Assembly (NCBI GenBank): GCA_016650315.1
Contig: JAENVZ010000210.1
Coordinates: 1-13,493 of the forward strand
From: Alphaproteobacteria bacterium
GTDB lineage: Bacteria > Pseudomonadota > Alphaproteobacteria > Sphingomonadales > Sphingomonadaceae
Length of the DNA stretch: 13,493 nucleotides
Direction of reading: 5' to 3'
Shown here: positions 7,511 through 12,697 of the stretch, in pieces
Numbering within the stretch: position 1 is the stretch's first letter
Layout of the letters: each line of letters opens with the position of its first letter
Program-made: the position numbers and the translations under genes
The notes under the pieces: generated by a model
What the model was told of the DNA's origin: nothing
Seen by the model: the letters and a program-made list of their open reading frames with translations, nothing else
Database searches by the model: none

Positions 7511-8383
7511 TCACTTTTTCGGACGATAGACCTGCTCGTCGGTCGGGAAACTGCGGTTACGCACATCCGCGGCATATTGCGTAACCGCACCTGTAATCGT
7601 TTCGGCAAGCGATTCATAGCGCTTGACGAAGCGCGGCACGCGTTCGAACATGCCCAGCATATCGTCGATCACCAGTACTTGGCCATCACAATCGACCGAC
7701 GCGCCGATACCAATGGTGGGGCAGGACACTGCCGCCGTCACGTCACCTGCGATCTTCTCCATCACGCCTTCGACAACCAGCAAGAAACAGCCCGCAGCAT
7801 CGACCGCACGCGCATCGCGCAGGATTTTTTCGGCCTCCGCCTTGCTCCGCCCCCGTGCGCCATAGCCGCCCAGCGTATTGACCGCCTGCGGGGTCAGGCC
7901 GACATGCGCGCATACCGGAATACCCCGCGCGGTCAGGAAAGCGATGGTTTCGGCCATGGCCTCCCCACCTTCCAGCTTCACCCCTGCGGCGCCGGTTTCC
8001 TTCAATATACGCGCGGCGCTTTCGAAGGCCTGCACCGGGGAGGCTTCATAGCTGCCAAAGGGCATGTCGACGATGACCAGGCTGTGATAGCTTCCCCGCA
8101 CCACGGCAGCGCCATGATTGCACATCATCTCCATCGTCACCGGTACGGTCGAAGACAGTCCATAAACCACCTGCCCCAACGAATCGCCGACGAGCAGGAC
8201 GTCGCAATGCGGGTCCAGCAATTGCGCCATCCGCGCCGTATAGGCGGTCAGCATGACAATCGGTTCGGCCGTCTGCCCGTCTACCTTGCGTGCACGGATG
8301 GCAGGCACGGTCAGGCGCTTCATCGGCGAGGGGGTCGGATTGGCGCGGGATGTGGAGGTGTCGAGAGTGAATGTAGTGGACAT
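7511..8383 (-). CDS. panB: 3-methyl-2-oxobutanoate hydroxymethyltransferase (PanB)
   Basis: PanB, 290 residues, transfers a hydroxymethyl group from methylene-tetrahydrofolate to 2-oxoisovalerate to make ketopantoate, the first committed step to pantothenate and CoA. The Mg-binding residues are visible as D67 (VGDSLG), D106 (VDMPFGSY) and E138 (KLEGG), and the catalytic glutamate as E205 (VVEGV); their spacing matches D45, D84, E114 and E181 of the E. coli enzyme. The first 20 residues are an extension relative to E. coli; starting at the internal M21 (8323) would give a standard length. Only a weak ribosome site precedes ATG 8383. No panC is in the window. The preceding 44-codon frame ends nine bases before this start. 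Confidence 0.96.
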   Translation of the reverse strand: MSTTFTLDTSTSRANPTPSPMKRLTVPAIRARKVDGQTAEPIVMLTAYTARMAQLLDPHCDVLLVGDSLGQVVYGLSSTVPVTMEMMCNHGAAVVRGSYHSLVIVDMPFGSYEASPVQAFESAARILKETGAAGVKLEGGEAMAETIAFLTARGIPVCAHVGLTPQAVNTLGGYGARGRSKAEAEKILRDARAVDAAGCFLLVVEGVMEKIAGDVTAAVSCPTIGIGASVDCDGQVLVIDDMLGMFERVPRFVKRYESLAETITGAVTQYAADVRNRSFPTDEQVYRPKK

Positions 8384-8392
8384 GGTGCGCTT

Positions 8393-8527
8393 CTAGCGAC
8401 CTTCACCGCGTTTCGCCAGCGTTGGCAGTGTCGCTTCTGCATAGGTGGTGCGCAACGCAGTCTGGAGCGAACCAATCTCTGGTGCCAATTCCCTGTTAAT
8501 GCCGAAGAACACGGAATTTTTCGGCAT
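8393..8527 (-). pseudogene. 44-codon open frame, possible tail of a lost gene
   Basis: Upstream of panB on the same strand is a frame open from 8542 and ending TAG at 8393-8395. From the ATG at 8527 it reads 44 residues, including RELAPEIGSLQTALRTTY and then AEATLPTLAKRGEGR. It looks like an ordinary amphipathic C-terminal helix of a bacterial protein rather than random translation, but I do not recognise the family. There is no ribosome site before the ATG, which sits inside a palindrome. I infer that it may be the remaining 3' end of a gene that once preceded panB and was cut off when the neighbouring segment arrived. Alternatively it is untranslated leader sequence. Confidence 0.3.
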
Positions 8528-8537
8528 TATAATGCCG
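8497..8537. repeat. Three alternating inverted repeats with a 16-bp palindrome
   Basis: The unit TAATGCCG occurs at 8497-8504, inverted at 8522-8529 (CGGCATTA), and again direct at 8530-8537. The last two abut to form the perfect palindrome CGGCATTATAATGCCG (8522-8537). The first two form a hairpin with perfect 10-bp arms (8497-8506 and 8520-8529), extendable inward by three further pairs including one G-T. The two pairings exclude each other. The palindrome centre contains a perfect TATAAT on both strands, so it could be part of a promoter for panB, an operator, or a recombination scar at the core/accessory junction. Confidence 0.75.
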
Positions 8538-8546
8538 GTATGTCAT

Positions 8547-9206
8547 TCAGCGGCTTTCGCGGTCGCGATGGCGTTCAGGCAGCATGCGCCTGAGAACATC
8601 GTCCTTGCGGACCAGATGATGAAATAAGGCCGCGGCGACATGGAGGAGGACGATCGCCCAGGCGACCCATTTGCCTACGAAATGATGGACGGTGTCAACC
8701 GACTGCTCGAACTGCTGCCATGTGATATCCAGCATATTGCCGAGCCAGGCGAAGGCGGCGGTGTCGCGAAAGCTTGGAAGTTCGAAAAACCCGACACTGC
8801 TTGGGACCCCCGTCCCGAGATAGCCCGTCACCGGCATCACAAGCATCACGGCATAAAGAGCAAGATGCGCCACTTCCGCCATGCGGTGTTCGATCTTTCG
8901 ATCGTCGAGTGGGAGCGGCTGAACATTCAAGACACGCCACAAGATCCGCGGAAGGACGAGGAAACCGACCAAGAGCCCCATGGAGAAATGCAGCTTCAGG
9001 ACCGGGGGGCGATAGGGATGATCGTGGCCGAGGATCAGAGTGACGGTGTAGACGAGAAGATAGGCGGCGATAAACAGCGCCGCCGTCGTCCAGTGCAGCA
9101 GCTTTGCCACCGCGCCGAAGCGCGCCGGGCTATTGGCCCATTGCACACCCTTGGAGGCGCGCCCGAGCTTTGCGGGCGTCGGCGGCAAGATATCCTCGTC
9201 GGTCAT
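8547..9206 (-). CDS. Cytochrome b561 family membrane protein
   Basis: This 219-residue integral membrane protein has about four transmembrane helices and the histidine pattern of bacterial di-heme cytochrome b561: H38 (LLHW), H73 (KLHFSMG), H174/H175 (VHHFVGKW) and H189 (LLHV). The spacings of about 35 and 14 between putative ligands agree with E. coli CybB. Such proteins pass electrons through the inner membrane between quinones and a periplasmic or cytoplasmic partner. ATG 9206 has AGGA about eight bases upstream. It is the last gene of the leftward accessory group, 96 bp after the SDR, so it could accept electrons from oxidation of the unknown substrate, but that is inference. A general respiratory or superoxide-related role is equally possible. 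It borders the junction upstream of panB. Confidence 0.88.
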   Translation of the reverse strand: MTDEDILPPTPAKLGRASKGVQWANSPARFGAVAKLLHWTTAALFIAAYLLVYTVTLILGHDHPYRPPVLKLHFSMGLLVGFLVLPRILWRVLNVQPLPLDDRKIEHRMAEVAHLALYAVMLVMPVTGYLGTGVPSSVGFFELPSFRDTAAFAWLGNMLDITWQQFEQSVDTVHHFVGKWVAWAIVLLHVAAALFHHLVRKDDVLRRMLPERHRDRESR

Positions 9207-9302
9207 TTCATATCCTTTCCGCCAACGGCGCGCGCGCGGTCCCGTTCAACCGGAGGTCTTTTCCAACCGAGCGCCGCGTCTCTCGCCATGGCGCGGCCAT
9301 GC

Positions 9303-10145
9303 TCACTCGGTCGGCATGGTTGCCGGATCGACGAAGATATCGGGCTCGAGTGCGCTTTGCGCCGCGTAGCGATAGCGGGTGAAATCGGTGATACCCTCTT
9401 CGCGCAGGACATCGTCATCAATGGCGAAATTGCCGGTGTAGAGACGGGAGGCGCGGCAAAAGATCGTATGCGCCGCGTCGGCCATGATTTCAGGTTTGCG
9501 CGATCGTTGCATCATCGCGTCACCGCCCAGGGCGAAAGCGACTGCGGCGGTAGCGATCGTGGTGCGCGGCCAGAGTCCGTTGAACGCAATGCCGTCGGCG
9601 CGAAATTCTTCGGCCATGCCGAGCATCACCATCGACATCGCATATTTGCTCATCGTGTATGGGAGATGCTGCGCGAACCACTCGGCGCGCATATCGAGGG
9701 GCGGTGAAAGGCTCAGCACATGCGGGTTGCTGCTGCGCTTGAGATAGGGGACACAGGCGCGGGAGACTAGGAACGTGCCGCGCATATTGATCTGCTGGAT
9801 CAGATCGAAGCGCTTTACATCTATTTCCAGCGACCGGGACAGGTTGATCGCGGAGGCATTGTTCACGCAGATGTCAATGCCGCCGAAATGGTCCGCGGCC
9901 CTGGCGACCGCGGTCTCGACCGCATCGGCATCGCGCACGTCCAGCAGAAGTGGAAGCGCCCTCCCTCCGGCCGCCTCGATTGCTTCGGCCGCGCTGTAGA
10001 TCGTCCCTTCGAGCTTGGGATGCGGTTCGGCTGTTTTCGCCGCGATGGCAATATTCGCACCATCGCGGGCCGCGCGTAGGGCGATGGCGAGCCCGATACC
10101 CCTGCTTCCGCCCGTGATGAACAGCGTACGCCCCGCGAGGTTCAT
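9303..10145 (-). CDS. SDR oxidoreductase, HSDL2-like
   Basis: This 280-residue short-chain dehydrogenase has the cofactor motif TGGSRGIG (11-18), NNAS (95-98), a serine-bearing LSLSPPL (144-150) and the catalytic YTMSK (Y163, K167). Segments such as AAKTAEPHPKLEGTIY, LGMAEEFRADGIAFNGLWP and GNFAIDDDVLREEGI closely resemble the dehydrogenase part of animal HSDL2, a peroxisomal/mitochondrial enzyme linked to lipid metabolism; the sterol-carrier SCP2 domain of HSDL2 is absent. Substrate is unknown; a lipid-like hydroxy or keto compound is a reasonable guess. ATG 10145 has GGAG seven bases upstream. The start is preceded by a leader with competing hairpins (10157-10210). A 6-bp inverted repeat (9273-9278 and 9292-9297) lies downstream but lacks a T tract. 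Confidence 0.88.
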   Translation of the reverse strand: MNLAGRTLFITGGSRGIGLAIALRAARDGANIAIAAKTAEPHPKLEGTIYSAAEAIEAAGGRALPLLLDVRDADAVETAVARAADHFGGIDICVNNASAINLSRSLEIDVKRFDLIQQINMRGTFLVSRACVPYLKRSSNPHVLSLSPPLDMRAEWFAQHLPYTMSKYAMSMVMLGMAEEFRADGIAFNGLWPRTTIATAAVAFALGGDAMMQRSRKPEIMADAAHTIFCRASRLYTGNFAIDDDVLREEGITDFTRYRYAAQSALEPDIFVDPATMPTE

Positions 10146-10156
10146 AATACTTCTCC

Positions 10157-10210
10157 AAAAAATAATTTGGCCGGCATGAATGCGGCCAGGTCGGAGCCAT
10201 TGCTGGCCGC
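10157..10210 (-). promoter_or_regulatory. Attenuator-like leader of the SDR gene
   Basis: Two hairpins share one arm. Nearest the gene, TGGCC and GCA (10168-10172, 10174-10176) pair with TGC and GGCCA (10181-10188), with a one-base bulge and a four-base loop. On the minus strand this is followed by AATTA and then six Ts (10162-10157), like an intrinsic terminator. Upstream, an alternative perfect 8-bp stem pairs 10182-10189 (GCGGCCAG) with 10203-10210 (CTGGCCGC) and would destroy the first hairpin. This is the geometry of a terminator/antiterminator pair lying directly before the SDR ribosome site. It may instead simply end the two-gene NmrA/NTF2 transcript. The pairing is visible; the regulatory role is inferred. 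Confidence 0.5.
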
Positions 10211-10225
10211 CCGCCTAGACGCGGT

Positions 10226-10603
10226 TCACACCGGCGGCGGATCGATGAAAATGGCCACCTCGGCGATCAGGCCGTCCCGGAAGCGGATGACGTCGATGCC
10301 ATGAATTTCCGGACCCTCGGGCGAGGTCAGCCTCCAGCCGAAGCGCGCAAGATCATATTGGATATCGATTGCACCCTCTTTGCGCAGCGTGAGGCCCCGA
10401 AAGCGTGCGTGGAGCCCATCGGCGGCATCGCCATAGCCTTGGTATCCGACGCTTTGATGATGCGGGTCCGTGAACAGCAAGTCGGCGGTGTAAACGGCCG
10501 CCATGGCTTGCTCGCGCTTTGCACGGTCGGGCTCGTTGAACAGCTCGAGATGCCGCGCGATCAGCGCCGCGGCATGTTCGGGCGCGATCAATTCTCCGGC
10601 CAT
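10226..10603 (-). CDS. NTF2/SnoaL-like small protein
   Basis: This 125-residue protein fits the NTF2-like cone fold shared by SnoaL cyclases, ketosteroid isomerases and many uncharacterised proteins. It has an N-terminal helix (HAAALIARHLELFNE), an AAVYTADLLFTDPHH segment typical of the pocket entrance, and C-terminal strands ending in HGIDVIRFRDGLIAEVAIFIDPPP. No signal peptide is seen, so it is cytoplasmic. It starts three bases after the stop of the NAD(P)-binding gene, which implies co-translation and a shared pathway. It could bind, isomerise or hydrate the same substrate; catalytic residues cannot be assigned by eye. A hairpin downstream (10168-10188) may terminate the two-gene transcript. 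Confidence 0.75.
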   Translation of the reverse strand: MAGELIAPEHAAALIARHLELFNEPDRAKREQAMAAVYTADLLFTDPHHQSVGYQGYGDAADGLHARFRGLTLRKEGAIDIQYDLARFGWRLTSPEGPEIHGIDVIRFRDGLIAEVAIFIDPPPV

Positions 10604-10606
10604 CTC

Positions 10607-11221
10607 TCAGTAACCAACCGTGAAGCGGCGCCCGCTGTGGGAAGGCGTCTGCAATTCGTCGACCAGCGCAACGGCATAATCTTCATAGCTGATCCAGCTA
10701 CGCCCGCTCTCATCGCGCAGCAGCGCATCACTGCCGAGGCGAAACACACCGGTGCGTTCACCCGCCACGAATTGCTCGGACGGAGAAAGGAAGGTCCAGT
10801 CGAGATCCTGCGTCGCCTGCAATTCGTCCAGAAAGGCGATACCAGCCCGCGATTCGGGTCGATAGGGCTCGGGCACGCCATGCTCGGTGTCGATCACCCG
10901 CACGCCGGGTTCGACTTCCAGGCCGCCTGCGCCGCCCACGACAAGATAGCGCTTTACTCCGGCCTGTTTCACCGCAGCGATGAGCTTGTGGGGATCGCTT
11001 GCCATGAAATGCAGGCTGCTAACCACGGCGTCATGGCCGGTTAGCAGCGGTGCCAGATCTGCCACGTTGTTGGCATCGCCCTGCTTGGCCACCACACACG
11101 GAAGGTCTTTCATACGCTCCGGATTGCGCGTGATTGCAGTGATGCTGTGGCCGCGCCGTACCAGTTCCTCGAGAATACGTGAACCGGCATTGCCAGTGGC
11201 GCCAATCAAGGCAACCTTCAT
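10607..11221 (-). CDS. NAD(P)-binding NmrA-like reductase/epimerase
   Basis: This 204-residue Rossmann-fold protein starts MKVALIGATGNAGSRI, with the GxxGxxG dinucleotide motif at 7-13. TRNPERM follows and probably includes residues that favour NADPH. Next are AVVSSLHF and KRYLVVGGAGGL, as in the short atypical SDR/NmrA group that includes YwnB-type proteins annotated as NADH-flavin reductases. A late SWISYEDYAVALVDEL segment is also typical of that group. It lacks a clear YxxxK, so redox or sensor roles are both possible. ATG 11221 has GGGAG seven bases upstream. It is first in the leftward group, facing tetR across a 164-bp region with a TTGACA on its strand. The NTF2 gene starts three bases after its stop. 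Confidence 0.8.
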   Translation of the reverse strand: MKVALIGATGNAGSRILEELVRRGHSITAITRNPERMKDLPCVVAKQGDANNVADLAPLLTGHDAVVSSLHFMASDPHKLIAAVKQAGVKRYLVVGGAGGLEVEPGVRVIDTEHGVPEPYRPESRAGIAFLDELQATQDLDWTFLSPSEQFVAGERTGVFRLGSDALLRDESGRSWISYEDYAVALVDELQTPSHSGRRFTVGY

Positions 11222-11282
11222 CAGATATCTCCCTATATCGCTCAGGCTATTACTGGCGACCCTAATGCTTTTATCAATTAAA

Positions 11283-11288
11283 TGTCAA
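11283..11288 (-). promoter_or_regulatory. Candidate -35 element for the leftward NmrA-like gene
   Basis: A perfect TTGACA lies on the minus strand. The hexamer 17 bp further on is a poor -10 (TTAGGG), so the promoter may need an activator or use another spacing. It would give a leader of about 30 bases before ATG 11221. Confidence 0.35.
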
Positions 11289-11318
11289 TACTGATGAAAT
11301 GTTTAACACATAACTCCT

Positions 11319-11349
11319 TTGACAGCCCAATCACCTCCTCCTAGGAGGA
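11319..11349 (+). promoter_or_regulatory. Candidate tetR promoter with operator palindrome
   Basis: A perfect TTGACA (11319-11324) is followed after 17 bp by TAGGAG (11342-11347), a weak -10. The -10 lies inside the perfect 14-bp palindrome TCCTCCTAGGAGGA (11336-11349). A palindrome over the -10 is where an autorepressing TetR dimer would bind. The palindrome is visible; its role as TetR operator is inference, and the AGGAGG in it is too far from any start codon to be a ribosome site. Confidence 0.45.
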
Positions 11350-11385
11350 AGCCAAGCACAGTTATGAATATCGAGGCTTAACCGC

Positions 11386-12087
11386 GTGATAGAACCGATG
11401 GAAAAGCCGAACAGGAACGATCGCCGTCGCCAGCGTACGCGCGAGGCGCTTTTGCAAGCGGCAGACCGGGTCTTTCGCCGCAAGGGTATAGACGACGCGA
11501 CGGTGAATGACCTCACTGATGAGGCCGATGTTGCCTATGGCTCCTTCTACAATCATTTCAAGACGATGGACGAGATCGTCTCGGAGCTTGCCAAAGCAGC
11601 GATCCAGCGCGTGGCCGACGCCACGGGCGAAATCCTCAGCCACGCAGACCGTGTAGAATTGCTGCCGTGCATCGGCGCTAGGGTTGTGATGCGGCTACTG
11701 ATTCAGGATCCGGCGATCCGGTGGATGGTCCAACGGCCCTATATCTTTGTCGCAGAGTTTGAAAAGGTAGCGACTCCGTTCATGCGCAGCGCCGAAGCTG
11801 ATGCGGTCGCCGATGGCCGCCTGAAACCTGTCGGCGGACATGACTATTGGCTTCGGAGCTATCCCTGGCTCCTCATCGCCGAGCTTGGCGCCGCACTGCA
11901 GACGGGTGAGACGATAAGTCATGAAGACCGTTTTGCAGCGGCCAGCTTGCGGTTTCTGGGAGTCGACGACAGCCTTGCGCCGGCGCTGGTCCAGCAGTCA
12001 CGCACGCTTGTAGATACCTTTGACATAACCGCCCCGCAAAAGCGGAAAACACCGGCACAGACGAAGCGCGCACGCACCTCGGTCTAG
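11386..12087 (+). CDS. TetR-family transcriptional regulator
   Basis: This 233-residue protein has a TetR DNA-binding domain at the N-terminus: TREALLQAADRVFRRKGID, then the helix-turn-helix ATVNDLTDEADVAYGSFYNHF at about 39-59. A helical ligand-binding domain of about 150 residues follows, then a Lys/Arg/Thr-rich tail. The ligand domain cannot be matched to a known inducer. The gene is divergent from the NmrA/NTF2/SDR/cytochrome group and convergent with the Tat-exported NTF2 gene, so it is the likely local regulator. The start is uncertain: GTG 11386 has GAGG nine bases upstream, while ATG 11398 would remove four residues with a weaker site. Confidence 0.9.
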   Translation: MIEPMEKPNRNDRRRQRTREALLQAADRVFRRKGIDDATVNDLTDEADVAYGSFYNHFKTMDEIVSELAKAAIQRVADATGEILSHADRVELLPCIGARVVMRLLIQDPAIRWMVQRPYIFVAEFEKVATPFMRSAEADAVADGRLKPVGGHDYWLRSYPWLLIAELGAALQTGETISHEDRFAAASLRFLGVDDSLAPALVQQSRTLVDTFDITAPQKRKTPAQTKRARTSV

Positions 12088-12127
12088 CAATGCCGTTGCG
12101 GTCCGGGCCGATCGCAGGATGGCGATG

Positions 12128-12640
12128 TTAGGGTGCCACCTGCTCAGCGAAAGTAGGCTCGTTCCAGTAATCGCAATGGTAGCGGATGCGCTGGCCGTCG
12201 ATCCGCATAAAGCAGCATCCGGGAACTTGGAAGCTCTTGCCGGTAGGGCTCTGGCCGAAGGATTCGCCGAGAAAGGTTCCCGACATCACCCATTCCCCCG
12301 ATCCAAAATGCGCGTCGGCGACAACATTCGTCACGTCCATCTTGAAATCGGGGAAGGTCGCGATCGTATGCTGGAAGAAGTTGCGCAATTCGTCGCGGCC
12401 GGTGCTTTTGTGCCGCAGCGCCGCATCCTCGTAAACTGCATCGTCGGTGTAGAGCGCGAGAAAGCCTTCGACATCATGTGCCGACCAGCAGCGCGCCCAT
12501 TCGCGCACAAGTTGTGTTGTATCGAATGGCATCGACTTCGCCTGTGCTGTGTTCATAAATGCTCCGACTGCAACGGCCCCCACAAGGCTTTCGCGCCGTG
12601 AAACGAGCGGCCCCCCTCCTGATTGACTACGTTTATCCAT
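12128..12640 (-). CDS. Tat-exported NTF2/SnoaL-like protein
   Basis: This 170-residue protein has a twin-arginine signal: SRRESLVG at 14-21, a hydrophobic core, and a likely cleavage after AQA (about 34). The mature part is an NTF2-like domain of about 130 residues, with WARCWSAHDVEGFLALYTDDAVYEDAAL and a later GTFLGES region. Tat export implies folding in the cytoplasm before delivery to the periplasm, often with a cofactor or ligand, so it may act there as a binding protein, isomerase or hydratase. ATG 12640 has AGGAG about seven bases upstream. It lies just downstream of the TonB-dependent receptor on the same strand, separated by a strong hairpin, and fits the same uptake process. Its stop is 40 bp from the tetR stop. 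Confidence 0.8.
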   Translation of the reverse strand: MDKRSQSGGGPLVSRRESLVGAVAVGAFMNTAQAKSMPFDTTQLVREWARCWSAHDVEGFLALYTDDAVYEDAALRHKSTGRDELRNFFQHTIATFPDFKMDVTNVVADAHFGSGEWVMSGTFLGESFGQSPTGKSFQVPGCCFMRIDGQRIRYHCDYWNEPTFAEQVAP

Positions 12641-12667
12641 TTTGGCTCTCCTGTCATACCTGCAAGT

Positions 12668-12690
12668 GGGGCCGCGAACTTCGCGGCCCC
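12668..12690 (-). terminator. GC-rich perfect hairpin after the TonB-dependent receptor gene
   Basis: GGGGCCGCGAA (12668-12678) and TTCGCGGCCCC (12680-12690) are perfect reverse complements separated by one base, giving a stem of about ten pairs with a tiny loop. It starts seven bases after the receptor's stop codon and precedes the Tat-exported NTF2 gene. No T tract follows on the minus strand, so it may be a Rho-assisted terminator, a mRNA-stabilising element or a partial attenuator lowering expression of the downstream gene. Confidence 0.6.
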
Positions 12691-12697
12691 AGGCGTC

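Noticed and set aside
7472..8593. 373-codon plus-strand open frame opposite panB
   Set aside because: It is antisense to panB, whose motifs are complete, and its composition (many His, Arg, Gln) is typical of a reverse-strand shadow in GC-rich coding DNA.
9273..9297. Inverted repeat GCCGCG/CGCGGC between the SDR and cytochrome b561 as a terminator
   Set aside because: Six pairs with a 13-base loop and no T tract; common by chance at this GC content.
8640..9707. 355-codon plus-strand open frame opposite cytochrome b561 and the SDR
   Set aside because: It spans two well-supported minus-strand genes and the gap between them; the translation is charged and low in hydrophobics with no domain recognised.
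10301..11044. 247-codon plus-strand open frame opposite the NTF2 and NmrA-like genes
   Set aside because: Antisense to two coupled genes with recognisable folds; no ribosome site or domain.
11364..11381. Tiny open frame of five codons (MNIEA) before tetR that could be a leader peptide
   Set aside because: The AGGAGG upstream is 15 bases away, too far for a normal ribosome site, and there is no associated hairpin before tetR.
12111..12126. Short hairpin ATCGC/GCGAT between the convergent tetR and NTF2 genes as a terminator
   Set aside because: Only five pairs and no T tract on either strand.
12119..12601. 160-codon plus-strand frame opposite the Tat-exported NTF2 gene
   Set aside because: Shadow of a gene with a clear signal peptide and ribosome site on the other strand.
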